Below are positions 33,671-42,679 of a DNA stretch of 64,000 nt, piece after piece. Numbering within the stretch: position 1 is the first letter of the stretch; the number at the start of each line of letters is the position of its first letter. A program made the translations under genes and the position numbers. The DNA is from Verrucomicrobiaceae bacterium (GTDB lineage Bacteria > Verrucomicrobiota > Verrucomicrobiia > Verrucomicrobiales > Akkermansiaceae), in the NCBI GenBank assembly GCA_027486655.1, contig JAIXOR010000003.1, forward strand, positions 1 through 64,000, in the 5' to 3' direction. The notes beneath the pieces were generated by a model that saw only the letters and a list, made by a program, of their open reading frames with translations, did no database searches and had not been told where the DNA came from.

Positions 33671-34575
33671 AAAAACGCGCGCCAGGCAGCCAGATAGACG
33701 CGTCTCCGCGGCACCTTGATGCGGGCCTCCAGGGTTTCCCAATCCGCGCCTGCGAGGCGGTCCAGCGTTTCCACGGCGATGCGGGCGGGCAAACCCGAAG
33801 CCGCGCGCAGGCGGCGGGAGCGGAGGGAAGCCGCATAGGGAAATCCGGCGTTCACCCGGTCCCTTGCCTTTGCCAGCCAGGCATGGTGCGCGGCGAGCAG
33901 CGCCGTCCTGTCGTGCGGATCCGCCACCGGCAGATAGCAGCGCCCTGCGGCGAGGTCCGCAGGCAGATCGCGCAGGATGTTCACCAGTTGCAGCCCGCTG
34001 CCATAGGCCCGGCCGAGGTCCAAAAGCGTGGCGGACGATTCTTTTGAGAACCCATCGCCGAGAGTGAGAAATCCGAGCTGCGTCCAGAACTCGCCGACGC
34101 ATCCCGCGACCCGCCAGGTGTAGTCATCGAGCTCGCGATCATCCGCCAGCACATGCGGCTGGGCGGTGTCCGCGCCATCGAAGCGCTCGAGGTCGAGCCG
34201 TTGACCGCCGATGATGGTGGCCACCACCCCGCGCACCAGCACCGCTTCCGCGGCGGGCAGATCGGCAAGCCAGGCGAGAAGATCACCCGTGCCCTCCAGC
34301 AGTTGCCGCTCGCGGGGATCGGCCACTGCATTGAGCACCGGCAGCGGCCAGCGCGGCGGCGGCTCGGCTCCGGCCAACGAGCGATCGAACCAATCGAGGC
34401 AGAGCAGACGCGCCTCGATCGAGGCCCCGCTGCTGTCCGCAATCGTGTCGCTGGTCCGCGCCAGCAGATACCCGAGCCCTGCGGCGGGCCGCATTTCCCG
34501 CGGCAGGAGGCGGAGGCTCAGATAGAACGATCGCGACACTCCCTTGAGCCATCGATTCGCGGTTCGTCCGGTCAT
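33667..34575 (-). CDS. Squalene/phytoene synthase family protein
   Basis: 302 residues from ATG 34575; an in-frame TTG at 34587 is less likely. The two Asp-rich motifs are DTIAD in LLARTSDTIADSS (first) and the NILRDLPADLAAGRCYLP segment (second). This family condenses two prenyl diphosphates head to head, such as farnesyl diphosphate to presqualene or squalene, or geranylgeranyl diphosphate to phytoene. RSFYLSLRLLPREMRPA is the conserved N-terminal element. No carotenoid or hopanoid pathway gene is adjacent, so the product is open. It is convergent with the aldo/keto reductase and divergent from the phosphatase gene. Confidence 0.9.
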   Translation of the reverse strand: MTGRTANRWLKGVSRSFYLSLRLLPREMRPAAGLGYLLARTSDTIADSSGASIEARLLCLDWFDRSLAGAEPPPRWPLPVLNAVADPRERQLLEGTGDLLAWLADLPAAEAVLVRGVVATIIGGQRLDLERFDGADTAQPHVLADDRELDDYTWRVAGCVGEFWTQLGFLTLGDGFSKESSATLLDLGRAYGSGLQLVNILRDLPADLAAGRCYLPVADPHDRTALLAAHHAWLAKARDRVNAGFPYAASLRSRRLRAASGLPARIAVETLDRLAGADWETLEARIKVPRRRVYLAAWRAFF

Positions 34576-34678
34576 GCGCGGAGGCAAGCAGCCCGCGCGC
34601 CACGCCGCAAGATCCTCTGGTGGAAACTTCCAAGTCCGTCTTGCCGTGGAGCCTCGGGCGCGGCATGGTCTGCATGCG

Positions 34679-36283
34679 ATGAATGAGGACCGCGACGAAT
34701 TTCAGGACCGCGACGCGGTGAAGCTGGAGCGTCTCGAACTCGCGCTCAAGGCTTCCAACGAAGGCATCTGGGACTGGTGGACGGACCGCCGGGAGATCTA
34801 CTACTCACGGCGGATTCTTGAGTTTCTCGAATGCGGGAAAAAGCGTGCGCCCCATTTGTTTCTCGCGCCGCATGATTCCATCCACCCGGACGACCGGCGC
34901 GCCTTCGAGATGGCGCTCACCCAGGCCATGCAGGACAGCGGCCCTGAAACCCTCGCCGTGGACACCCGCGTACGGACCGGTGGCGGCGACTGGCGCTGGC
35001 TCCGCATCCGCGGCACCGTGGTCAGGAACCGCGATGGCAAGGTCTATCGGATCGCCGGATCGATGATCGACATCAGCCGCCGCAAGCAGGCCGAGGCCCA
35101 GGTCGAGGAAGAACGCTATCTGCTCCGCCAGCTCATCGATCACATTCCTCTGCAAGTGTATTTCAAGGACCTCGCTTCACGTTTCGTGATGGCCAACCAG
35201 GGCATGGCCGAGTGGATGGGCCTGGGAGCCGCCTCCGATCTCACCGGAAGGCACGATCGCGACTTCTTCGGCGAAGAACATTGGAAACCCGCGGAGGAGG
35301 ACGAGCTGAGGATCATCCGCAGCGGTGAACCGGTGACCGGCAAGCTGGAACAGGAAACCTGGCACGAAGGCGAGGCCACCTGGGTGCTCACCTCCAAGTT
35401 TCCCTGGCGGGACCGCCACGGTCATGTCAAAGGCACCTTCGGCGTGTCCAGCGATGTCACCACGCTGGTCACCGCCCAACGCGAGGCCACCGAGCTGGCA
35501 GGCGAACTGCGATCGAAAAACGAAGCCTACGAGGAGGAACTGCACCTCGCCCGCGAGATCCAGCAAGCCCTCACCGATCGCGGATTTCCGGTCATGGCCG
35601 GCGCTCACGGCCGCCTTTCCTTCGGCTCCCGCTACATCCCGATCTCCGGGCTGGCGGGCGATTTCTTCGAGGTCCTCCAGGTGGGGCCGGACTGTGCAGG
35701 CATCCTGATCTGCGACGTGATGGGGCATGGCGTGCGCTCGGCTCTCATCGTTGCGATGCTGCGTGGCTTGCTGGAAACCCAGCGTTCGCGGGCCGCCGAA
35801 CCGGGAGCCTTCCTGGAAGGACTCAACGAAGGGCTGGCCTCGATTCTCCAGCGGGCGGGAACCACCATGTTCGCCACCGCGTTTTACGGCGTGATCGATC
35901 TCGGCAAAGGCACCTTCCAATACGCTTGCGCCGGCCATCCGGGCCCGGTGATTGAAGGACCCGACGGCATCCGCCAGATCGCCACGACACGCGCGGAAAA
36001 AGGTCCGGGCCTCGGCCTTCTGCGCGGCTCGAAGTTTCCCACCCTCGACCTCCCGCTCACCGCCCTGCGCCGCATCATCCTTTTCACCGACGGTGTGCTT
36101 GAGGCAGAAAACCGCGAGGGCGAACCTTTCTTTGAGAAGCGCCTCATGGAAATCATCGCAGCCCGCGGCGGAGAGCCTCTCGAAGCCGTGCTGGACGGCA
36201 TCCTTTCGAGCGTGCTCGCGTTTTCGGAAAACCTGCAATTTGACGACGACGTCTGCCTGCTCGCGATGGAGGTTTCCCGCTAA
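34679..36283 (+). CDS. PAS-domain SpoIIE/RsbU-type PP2C serine phosphatase
   Basis: 534 residues from ATG 34679 (MNEDRDEFQDRDAVKLERLE). It has a PAS/PAC pair at about 15-140 (NEGIWDWWTDRREIYYSRR, then DWRWLRIRGTVVRNRDGKVY), a second PAS at about 150-270 (LIDHIPLQVYFKDLASRF), a coiled linker, and a SpoIIE-like PP2C domain at about 300-530. Metal-site motifs are GLAGDFFEVL (usual GGDFYD), CDVMGHGVRSAL and LFTDGVLEAENREGEPF. It probably dephosphorylates an anti-sigma-factor antagonist or similar STAS protein in a partner-switching pathway; no such partner lies nearby. No membrane segment is seen, so it is cytoplasmic. Confidence 0.9.
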   Translation: MNEDRDEFQDRDAVKLERLELALKASNEGIWDWWTDRREIYYSRRILEFLECGKKRAPHLFLAPHDSIHPDDRRAFEMALTQAMQDSGPETLAVDTRVRTGGGDWRWLRIRGTVVRNRDGKVYRIAGSMIDISRRKQAEAQVEEERYLLRQLIDHIPLQVYFKDLASRFVMANQGMAEWMGLGAASDLTGRHDRDFFGEEHWKPAEEDELRIIRSGEPVTGKLEQETWHEGEATWVLTSKFPWRDRHGHVKGTFGVSSDVTTLVTAQREATELAGELRSKNEAYEEELHLAREIQQALTDRGFPVMAGAHGRLSFGSRYIPISGLAGDFFEVLQVGPDCAGILICDVMGHGVRSALIVAMLRGLLETQRSRAAEPGAFLEGLNEGLASILQRAGTTMFATAFYGVIDLGKGTFQYACAGHPGPVIEGPDGIRQIATTRAEKGPGLGLLRGSKFPTLDLPLTALRRIILFTDGVLEAENREGEPFFEKRLMEIIAARGGEPLEAVLDGILSSVLAFSENLQFDDDVCLLAMEVSR

Positions 36284-36291
36284 GCCCCCGT

Positions 36292-36732
36292 TTACGGAGG
36301 TACTGCCCCCGGCGCGTCCAGGATCGAGCGCTGCAAGGTGCGCGTGCCGTCCGGTCCGATGTGGAAATCCAGTCGCTGGCTTCCCGCCGGCAGCATCGCG
36401 GGAAAGCGGTCCGCCCATTCGGCGATGATGACCGCGTCCTGATCCAGCAGCTCATCCCAGCCGATGGCGAGAAGCTCGCTCTCGTTCTCAAGCCGGTAGA
36501 AGTCCAGATGAAACACCGGCAGCCTGCCGCCCGGGTATTCATGGACCAGCCCGAAGGTGGGACTGGTAACCTCGGCCTGCGATCCAAGCCCGGCGACAAA
36601 TCCCTTGGTCCAATGGGTTTTCCCCGCACCCAGGCCGCCGACCAGGGCGATGACGTCGCCCGCACGCGCCTCCGCCGCGGCACGCGCGCCGAGCGCCTGC
36701 ATCGCGTCCGGGGAATCGGCTCGGTCAATCAT
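36292..36732 (-). CDS. tsaE: tRNA threonylcarbamoyladenosine biosynthesis ATPase TsaE
   Basis: 146 residues from ATG 36732. The P-loop is VGGLGAGKTHWTKGFVAGLG; the family motifs SPTFGLVHEYPGG, FHLDFYRLE and AEWADRFPAMLP follow. TsaE is the ATPase that resets the TsaB-TsaD complex making t6A37 on ANN-reading tRNAs. Length is normal (about 150). It lies downstream of rpsR on the same strand but is separated by a probable terminator, so it may have its own promoter within the 90-base gap. It is convergent with the PP2C gene, stops 8 bases apart. Confidence 0.93.
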   Translation of the reverse strand: MIDRADSPDAMQALGARAAAEARAGDVIALVGGLGAGKTHWTKGFVAGLGSQAEVTSPTFGLVHEYPGGRLPVFHLDFYRLENESELLAIGWDELLDQDAVIIAEWADRFPAMLPAGSQRLDFHIGPDGTRTLQRSILDAPGAVPP

Positions 36733-36764
36733 GGACAAGGAAAACGGTTGCTCCGGTGGAGACG

Positions 36765-36794
36765 AAAAAGCCGGACCGCGTGAACGGACCGGCT
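36765..36794 (-). terminator. Rho-independent terminator after rpsR
   Basis: On the minus strand, AGCCGGTCCG and CGGTCCGGCT form a ten-base stem with one mismatch around a 6-base loop, then TTTTT. It begins 30 bases after the rpsR stop and so should end the dksA-like/rpmG/rpsR transcript. Confidence 0.65.
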
Positions 36795-36823
36795 GTTTCG
36801 AGATCAGCGTCCTGATCGGTGGA

Positions 36824-37066
36824 TCAGGGAAGAAGGTTCACCGAGCGCGACTGCTTGATCGCGTTGGTGATCTTGCGGTGAAGCTTGGCGGAGACACCCG
36901 TGACGCGGCGCGGAAGGATCTTGCCGGTCTCGGAAGTGAACTTGGTGAGAAGCTCCGGATTGGTGAACACCACTTGATCCGCAGGGATGTCATGACGACG
37001 GCGCGGCATCTGCCGGTTCGCCTTGCGGAAGTTGATGCGACGTTGGACGGTCTTTGGCTCGGACAT
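36824..37066 (-). CDS. rpsR: 30S ribosomal protein S18
   Basis: 80 residues from ATG 37066. The conserved core is [20 protein letters not shown] then [20 protein letters not shown] and [11 protein letters not shown], covering the whole S18 fold that binds S6 in the small subunit platform. The open frame continues upstream through rpmG, but similarity starts at [10 protein letters not shown]. It is eight bases after the rpmG stop, so both are in one transcript. The usual partners rpsF and rplI are not adjacent, as the gene is instead grouped with L33. Confidence 0.96.
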   Translation of the reverse strand: MSEPKTVQRRINFRKANRQMPRRRHDIPADQVVFTNPELLTKFTSETGKILPRRVTGVSAKLHRKITNAIKQSRSVNLLP

Positions 37067-37074
37067 GGGACAGA

Positions 37075-37248
37075 TTAGCGGAGTTCGCGGTGAAGGGTGC
37101 GGCGCTTGAGGAAAGGATTGAATTTCACTTTCTCCAGACGGCCGGGAGTGCGGAGGCTCTTCTTGTTGCGCGTGGTGACGTAACGTGAAGTCGGTTTGCC
37201 CTCGGCTTTCGCTTCGGTGCATTCAAGGATGATGATCTCGCGTGGCAT
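37075..37248 (-). CDS. rpmG: 50S ribosomal protein L33
   Basis: 57 residues ([20 protein letters not shown] at the start, ending RRTLHRELR). It has the L33 signature [19 protein letters not shown] and [12 protein letters not shown]. It carries one cysteine only and lacks the CxxC pairs, so it is the zinc-free form. It sits between the DksA-like gene (26 bases upstream) and rpsR (8 bases downstream). Confidence 0.97.
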   Translation of the reverse strand: MPREIIILECTEAKAEGKPTSRYVTTRNKKSLRTPGRLEKVKFNPFLKRRTLHRELR

Positions 37249-37274
37249 GGGAACTTTGGGGGGCGGATAGTGGT

Positions 37275-38318
37275 TTAATCTTCGTCCTCGTCAAGAGAAA
37301 CCGTTTCGGAATCCTCGTCGTCGATGTAATTTCCTCCGGAAAAGCCCACTTCGTTGGACGGACGGAAGCGGCGTTTGCCATATTCCTTCTCCCACTGGGC
37401 CTGGCATTCGACGGTCAGGCGGGCGAAGGGAATGGCTTCCAGACGGGCTTGGGGGATCTTTTTGGACGACATTTCGCAGATCCCGTAGGTTCCGGCCTGG
37501 ATGCGGCGGAGGGCCTGCTCGATTTCGTAAAGCGCGTCCTGCTCCTTCGCGAGCACCGAGAGCGCGAAGTCGCGGTCGTAGGCGTCGCTGCCGGCATCGC
37601 CCTGATGCTGGCCGGATCCGGAGGCCTCGGAGCCCTCGGGAGCGTTGCGGATGGTGTCACGGGTCATGCCGGACATCGAATCCACAAGCTCGTCGCGAAG
37701 ATCGAGAAGACGCTGCTTCTGCTTCTGCACGAAGGCCGGGCTGTGGGAACCGTTCGGACCGGAAGCCAGCGGCTCGGACTCCGGAGCGGGATTGACCGGC
37801 TTGGGCGGAACGAAGGGAGGCTTCACCGGAGCAGGCGGCGGAGTGAAGTCCACCAGGGAGGACTTCGGCTTCACCGGAGCGGGCTTCGCGGCGGCAGGCT
37901 TGGCCGCAGGCGCGGGTTTCGCGGCAGGTGCGAGGGCCTTGGCAGCAGGTGCGGGTTTCGCAGCAGGTGCGGGCTTGGCGGTGGGGGCGGCAGCCGTTGT
38001 TGGAGCCGCCTTTTTGGGAGCGGGAGCGGCTTTTTTCGGCGCGGGAGCTGGCTTGGCCGGGGCTTTCTTGACGACCGGAGCGGCCTTCTTGACCGGAGCG
38101 GCTGCCTTGGGCGCGGCTTTCTTGGCAGGCGCGGGCTTCTTCGCGGGAGCCGCGGCCTTCTTGGCGGGCGCGGGCTTTTTGGCGGGAGCCGGAGCCGCCT
38201 TCTTCACCGGCTTGGGGGCGGGCTTCTTCGCCACAGCCGCAGGTTTCGCGGGCTTTGCAGCGGTTTTCGCCTTCGCGGAGGAAGGAGCGGCTTTCGACTT
38301 GGTGTTCTTCGCGGCCAT
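37275..38318 (-). CDS. DksA/TraR-like protein with long Lys/Ala/Pro-rich N-terminal tail and half zinc finger
   Basis: 347 residues from ATG 38318 ([20 protein letters not shown]). Residues 1 to about 185 are a repetitive Lys-Lys-Ala-Pro-Ala tract resembling histone H1/AlgP-type tails, probably disordered and nucleic-acid binding. A Pro-rich linker follows. The C-terminal about 130 residues are DksA/TraR-like: coiled coil ([20 protein letters not shown], then [18 protein letters not shown]) and the finger region [20 protein letters not shown] to [12 protein letters not shown]. Of the four usual Cys only the first and fourth remain (CxxS and TxxC). It starts an apparent operon with rpmG and rpsR. 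The acidic C-terminus ends SLDEDED. The role is either RNA polymerase secondary-channel regulation or nucleoid binding (inference). Confidence 0.87.
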   Translation of the reverse strand: MAAKNTKSKAAPSSAKAKTAAKPAKPAAVAKKPAPKPVKKAAPAPAKKPAPAKKAAAPAKKPAPAKKAAPKAAAPVKKAAPVVKKAPAKPAPAPKKAAPAPKKAAPTTAAAPTAKPAPAAKPAPAAKALAPAAKPAPAAKPAAAKPAPVKPKSSLVDFTPPPAPVKPPFVPPKPVNPAPESEPLASGPNGSHSPAFVQKQKQRLLDLRDELVDSMSGMTRDTIRNAPEGSEASGSGQHQGDAGSDAYDRDFALSVLAKEQDALYEIEQALRRIQAGTYGICEMSSKKIPQARLEAIPFARLTVECQAQWEKEYGKRRFRPSNEVGFSGGNYIDDEDSETVSLDEDED

Positions 38319-38522
38319 GGCGCAGAGATGAGGATGCGGGGTGGGAGATCTACGCCAGAAAAACCCGGAAAAACCATCCCCGGGCCGCGGCGAGCGCGGT
38401 GGGTTAGCCCGTGATGCCCGGTCCATCAAGGCGAAAGTTCATTGTTTCAAAAATATCCGCCGCCAAGGATCGCGGCAGGAAGCTTGAAATGCCACTTCGC
38501 TTGTCTAAGGTGCGGCCCCGCC

Positions 38523-39254
38523 ATGCAGCTCAGCGCCATCGTCGAAGCCCTTCTCATCGCCTCGCAGAATCCACTCTCGTCCGAGGAGATTGCCCGACTC
38601 GTGCGCTCCCGAGTGGCCGAAGCCGAGGACTCTCGCGCCCGCGATGTGGAGGAAGGCCGCGAGCCCCCTGCCCTGCCGGACTGGCTCAGCGCCCTGGCCG
38701 CCACCTCTTCCGAGCACATCGCCGCGGCCATCTCCGAACTCAACGACTCCTACAGCCAGAGCAGCCGCGCCTTCACCGTTCTCGAACGTCCCAAGGGCTG
38801 GAAACTCTACACCCGCGTCGAATACGGCGATTTCGTCCGCCAGCTCTTCCCCGGGCGCAAGCCGGAGCGCATGAGCGGCCCGGCCATGGAAACCCTCGCC
38901 ATCATCGCCTACCGCCAGCCGATCACCAAGGCCGCCATCGAAGCGGTTCGCGGAGTGGCCTGCGACGGCATGATCCAGAAACTCCTCGACCGCGACCTCA
39001 TCCGCATCGGCGGACGCGCCGAGCTTCCGGGCAGGCCGCTGCTCTATGAAACCACCGATCTGTTTTTCGAACACTTCGGCATCCGCTCGATCGACGACCT
39101 GCCCAACGCCTCGGAACTCCGCAAGGTGAAGCTGCCCGATCCGGAAGACGTCAAACCCGCCGCCGACCCCGAACAACAGCTCGCCCTGAGCGCCATCGGC
39201 AGCCCGGCCGCGGCCGCCGGAAGCGAAGACGACACACCATCCTCCGAAGCCTGA
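38523..39254 (+). CDS. scpB: Segregation and condensation protein B
   Basis: 243 residues from ATG 38523. The two winged-helix domains of ScpB are visible: AIVEALLIASQNPLSSEEIA, then AFTVLERPKGWKLYTRVEYG, and the hallmark second domain LAIIAYRQPITKAAIEAVRG followed by ELPGRPLLYETTDLFFEHFG. An insertion of about 30 residues rich in Asp/Glu/Arg (about 32-60) and an Ala/Glu/Asp-rich tail are typical variants. It acts with ScpA and SMC in chromosome condensation; scpA is not in the window. The pheA start codon follows after 16 bases, suggesting co-transcription. Confidence 0.94.
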   Translation: MQLSAIVEALLIASQNPLSSEEIARLVRSRVAEAEDSRARDVEEGREPPALPDWLSALAATSSEHIAAAISELNDSYSQSSRAFTVLERPKGWKLYTRVEYGDFVRQLFPGRKPERMSGPAMETLAIIAYRQPITKAAIEAVRGVACDGMIQKLLDRDLIRIGGRAELPGRPLLYETTDLFFEHFGIRSIDDLPNASELRKVKLPDPEDVKPAADPEQQLALSAIGSPAAAAGSEDDTPSSEA

Positions 39255-39270
39255 AACCTTTTTTCCCACT

Positions 39271-40341
39271 GTGAATCTCGACGACATCCGCCGCCAAATC
39301 GACGCCATTGACCAAGACCTGTTAGGACTGCTCGGCAAGCGGGCCGACCTGGTCCACGAGGTGGGGATCGTCAAAAAACGGGACGGCCTCCAGATCTACG
39401 CGCCGGAACGCGAGGAAGCCCTGCTGCGCCGCCTCATCGAGATGAACCAGGGCCGCCTGCCGGAAAAATCCATTCGTGCCATCTACCGGGAAATCATGTC
39501 CGCCGCCCTCGCCCTGGAGGACGATCTCAAGATCGCCTACCTCGGCCCGGAGGGAACCTGGACCCATCAGGCGGCCATCAAGAAGTTCGGCCACTCGGTC
39601 AACTACTCCGCCCAGCCGAATTTCTCGGACGTCTTCGACCAGGTCGCCCGCCGCACTGCGGACTACGGGGTGGTGCCCATCGAAAACTCCACCGAGGGCG
39701 CCGTTTCCCACACGCTGGACCTCTTCGTCGACTCCCCGCTGCACATTTGCGCGCAGATCCTCCTGCGGATCGAAAACGGGCTGATGGCCTCCATTCCCCG
39801 CGAGAAAATCCGCACCCTTTACTCCCACCCGCAGGTATTCGGCCAGTGCCGGTCGTGGATCCTCAAGCACTTCCCCGAGGCCGATCTGGTCGAGGTGTCG
39901 TCAACCACCAAGGCCGCCCAGCTCGCCGTGGAAAATGCCAAAGACGGCGCGGCGGCCCTCGGTGGCCCGCTTGCCGCCGAAATGTATGGCCTCACCCTCC
40001 TGGAGGAATCCATCCAGGACCGCGCCACCAACACCACGCGCTTCCTGGTCATCGGCGAGAAAACCTGCCCCCAGACCGGCAACGACCGCACCTCGATCCT
40101 GTTTGCGATCCACGACCGCCCCGGCTCGCTGGTCAAGGCGCTGCAGGCCTTCGACCGCTTCCACATCAACATGTCCAAGATCGAGTCCCGACCGTCCAAA
40201 CGCAAGGACTGGGAATACGTCTTTTACGTCGATCTGGCCGGCCACTGCGAGGATGCGGCCGTCGCCGAGGCCCTCGACGAGCTGCGCAACCACTGCTCGA
40301 TGGTCAAATTGCTCGGGTCCTATCCGGACTCCGTCGAATGA
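39271..40341 (+). CDS. pheA: Bifunctional chorismate mutase/prephenate dehydratase (P-protein)
   Basis: 356 residues from GTG 39271, where the AroQ helix starts (LDDIRRQIDAIDQDLLGLLG). Chorismate mutase spans residues 1-85, prephenate dehydratase about 88-265 (LGPEGTWTHQAAIKKFG, PIENSTEGAVSHTLDLF, TNTTRFLVIGEK) and the ACT domain about 275-350 (RPGSLVKALQAF, IESRPSKRKDWEYVFYVDL). It converts chorismate through prephenate to phenylpyruvate for phenylalanine synthesis, with phenylalanine feedback expected through the ACT segment ESRP. It follows scpB by 16 bases. Confidence 0.96.
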   Translation: MNLDDIRRQIDAIDQDLLGLLGKRADLVHEVGIVKKRDGLQIYAPEREEALLRRLIEMNQGRLPEKSIRAIYREIMSAALALEDDLKIAYLGPEGTWTHQAAIKKFGHSVNYSAQPNFSDVFDQVARRTADYGVVPIENSTEGAVSHTLDLFVDSPLHICAQILLRIENGLMASIPREKIRTLYSHPQVFGQCRSWILKHFPEADLVEVSSTTKAAQLAVENAKDGAAALGGPLAAEMYGLTLLEESIQDRATNTTRFLVIGEKTCPQTGNDRTSILFAIHDRPGSLVKALQAFDRFHINMSKIESRPSKRKDWEYVFYVDLAGHCEDAAVAEALDELRNHCSMVKLLGSYPDSVE

Positions 40342-40426
40342 ACCTATCCACCCCCGGAAACCTTCACAAATTTAGCCGAAAACCGCACTAGCCTACTGGA
40401 ACCGAAACTGCTTACCTCCGCCGCGC

Positions 40427-41710
40427 ATGAACCGAACCGTGGAATTGAATATTGATGGCAAGCCTGTCGAGTTGCCGACCGTCGTGGGATCCGAGGGAGA
40501 AGTGGGGATCGACATCGCCACCCTGAGGAACAAGACGGGCTGCATCACCCTGGATCCCGGATACGGAAACACCGGCGCCTGCAAGAGCGCCATCACCTTC
40601 ATCGACGGCGAACAAGGCATCCTGCGCTACCGCGGATACGACATCGCCGAACTCGCCGAGAAAAGCACCTTCATCGAGACCGCCTACCTTCTCATCTACG
40701 GCGAACTCCCCACCCGTCCCGAGCTCGCCGCCTTTTCCGATCTCCTCACGGAGAACCAGATGCTGCACGAGGACATGCGGCACTTGTTCGACGGCTTCCC
40801 GCCCACCGCTCACCCGATGGCGATCCTCTCGGCGATGATCAACGCGGCCTCCTCCTACCACCCGAACATCATCTCCAAGCGCGAGGAACGCTTCCCTTGG
40901 CACGCCGCACGACTGATCTCCCAAGTCCGCACCATCGCTGCCTATTCGTACCGCAAGGCCCACGGCCTGCCGACGATCTATCCGAAGACCACTCTCAAAT
41001 ACACGGCGAACTTCCTCCACATGATGTTCTCGCACCCCGGCGAGGACTGCGACCTCAAGCCGGAGGTGGTCAAGGCGCTCGACCTCATCTTCCTGCTCCA
41101 CGCGGACCACGAGCAGAACTGCTCCACCTCCACCGTGCGCATGGTGGCCTCCAGCCGCGCCAACCTCTTCGCTTCCGCCTCCGCCGGTGTCTGCGCCCTC
41201 TGGGGCCCGCTCCACGGCGGGGCCAACCAGGCCGTGCTGGAAATGCTTGAGGAGATCCACGCCGATGGCGACGACGGCACCAAGTTCCTCAACCAGGTGA
41301 AGAACAAGACCACCAACCGCCGCCTGATGGGCTTCGGCCACCGGGTTTACAAAAACTTCGACCCGCGCGCCGTCATCATCAAGCAGCAGTGCGACAAGGT
41401 GCTGTCCCAGCTCCACAAGTCCGACCCGCTTCTCGACATCGCGAAGAAACTCGAAGAGATCGCTCTTCACGACGATTACTTCATCGCCCGCAAGCTCTAT
41501 CCGAACGTCGACTTCTACAGCGGCATCATCATGCGTGCGATCGGCATCCCGATGGACATGTTCACGGTGATGTTCGCCATCGGCCGCATGCCCGGATGGA
41601 TCGCCAACTACAAGGAGGTCATGGAGGACACGGACAGCCGCATCTGCCGCCCGCGCCAGATCTACACCGGCTCCACGCTCCGCTCCTACACTCCGATGGA
41701 ATCCCGTTGA
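40427..41710 (+). CDS. gltA: Citrate synthase
   Basis: 427 residues, the length of the hexameric type II enzyme. The domain opens with a beta-rich N-terminus (VELNIDGKPVELPTVVGSEG) and GILRYRGYDIAELAEKSTF. Catalytic residues are His in GPLHGGANQAVLEML (about 262), His in RRLMGFGHRVYKNFDPRA (about 305) and Asp in AIGIPMDMFTVMFAIGR (about 375). It condenses acetyl-CoA with oxaloacetate at the head of the TCA cycle. ATG 40427 begins at the usual N-terminus. It lies 86 bases after pheA, with a GC hairpin just past the stop. Confidence 0.97.
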   Translation: MNRTVELNIDGKPVELPTVVGSEGEVGIDIATLRNKTGCITLDPGYGNTGACKSAITFIDGEQGILRYRGYDIAELAEKSTFIETAYLLIYGELPTRPELAAFSDLLTENQMLHEDMRHLFDGFPPTAHPMAILSAMINAASSYHPNIISKREERFPWHAARLISQVRTIAAYSYRKAHGLPTIYPKTTLKYTANFLHMMFSHPGEDCDLKPEVVKALDLIFLLHADHEQNCSTSTVRMVASSRANLFASASAGVCALWGPLHGGANQAVLEMLEEIHADGDDGTKFLNQVKNKTTNRRLMGFGHRVYKNFDPRAVIIKQQCDKVLSQLHKSDPLLDIAKKLEEIALHDDYFIARKLYPNVDFYSGIIMRAIGIPMDMFTVMFAIGRMPGWIANYKEVMEDTDSRICRPRQIYTGSTLRSYTPMESR

Positions 41711-41725
41711 TCGGGCCTAGGACCC

Positions 41726-41746
41726 GGCCCGGGAAGACCCCGGGCC
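41726..41746. terminator. GC hairpin between convergent gltA and SDR genes
   Basis: GGCCCGGG (41726-41733) pairs with CCCGGGCC (41739-41746) around a five-base loop, 15 bases past the gltA stop and 9 before the SDR stop. No clear U-tract follows, so factor-assisted or bidirectional termination is only plausible. Confidence 0.4.
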
Positions 41747-41755
41747 TCAGATCCT

Positions 41756-42559
41756 TCAGGATCGTCTCGGTCTCGCCGTCATGGCGAGCCGCAGCACGAC
41801 GATCGGCAGCGCGGAGATGACCAGCGCCGCCGCCGCGATCCGCAGCGAGGGAAACACCCGGGCACGGCGAAGCGAGAGCGCCCGCAGGGACTCACTCACC
41901 ACCTGCTCCTTCGGCACGCAAAAGCACTCGCTGACGGGCAGTTTCGATCCCGCCGAGCGGCGCGCCACCTCGCCAAAGCCGGTGTGGACCGGCCCCGGGC
42001 ATACCGCCAGCACCGGAATGCCATGGCCCATCAACTCGATGCGCAGCGCTTCGGAGAAGCTCGTCACATAGGCCTTGGTCGCTGCATACACGGCAAAGTC
42101 CGGGATTGGCAGCAGGCTCGCCAGCGAACTGACGTTGATCACCGCGCCGCTCTGCCTGCGGATCATCCCAGGGACCAGCGCATGGGTGAGGTGGGTGAGC
42201 GCCTCGATGTTCACCTTGAGCATCGCCTCCAGACGGGGCCACTCGGAGGTGGAGAATTCACCGTAATCGCCGAGGCCCGCGTTGTTCACTAACAGATCCG
42301 GCATGGTCCCGCGGGCGCCGAGGGCGTCCACCAGTTTCACCCGCTCCACCTCGGAGGCCAGGTCACAGGCAAACACCGAAACCTCCACTCCGGGAAAAGC
42401 CGTGCGGATCCGCTCGCCCAGCGCGTGCAGCAACGGCTCACGGCGCGCCACCAGAACGAGGTGCCTCACCGAGGGCGCAAGCTGCAGGGCGAACTCCTCG
42501 CCAAGTCCGGAGGAAGCCCCGGTGATCAGGGCGCAGGAATACGTGGATGAAGTCGGCAT
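41756..42559 (-). CDS. Short-chain dehydrogenase/reductase
   Basis: 267 residues. The NAD(P)-binding TGASSGLGEEFALQLA is at the N-terminus, then LLVNNAGLGDYGEFSTSE, catalytic Ser in VINVSSLASLLPIPDFA and the YxxxK motif YAATKAYVTSFSEAL. VCPGPVHTGF follows. A C-terminal hydrophobic segment (IAAAALVISALPIVVLRLAM) suggests membrane association, as in the DltE/YqjQ-type SDRs. The substrate is unknown. It is convergent with gltA and divergent from the SHD1 gene. Confidence 0.9.
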   Translation of the reverse strand: MPTSSTYSCALITGASSGLGEEFALQLAPSVRHLVLVARREPLLHALGERIRTAFPGVEVSVFACDLASEVERVKLVDALGARGTMPDLLVNNAGLGDYGEFSTSEWPRLEAMLKVNIEALTHLTHALVPGMIRRQSGAVINVSSLASLLPIPDFAVYAATKAYVTSFSEALRIELMGHGIPVLAVCPGPVHTGFGEVARRSAGSKLPVSECFCVPKEQVVSESLRALSLRRARVFPSLRIAAAALVISALPIVVLRLAMTARPRRS

Positions 42560-42679
42560 GAAGGGTTCCTACACCATCGCCCCACCCAGCGCCATCGGAC
42601 ATTTGGTGGAGCCGCCGCCGGCGGAACAAGGCCACATTCCCGCTTTCCCGACGATGCCGGAGGCGATAGCGTTCCAAGC

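Noticed and set aside
37845-38300. Possible tandem DNA repeat in the Lys/Ala/Pro tract
   Set aside because: The repetition is at protein level with varied codons and irregular unit length; it is a coding low-complexity region, not a CRISPR or satellite array.
37242-38414. Arg/Gly-rich plus-strand frame opposite the DksA-like gene
   Set aside because: Its repetitiveness is the complement of the Lys-Ala-Pro repeats; no start signal or family match.
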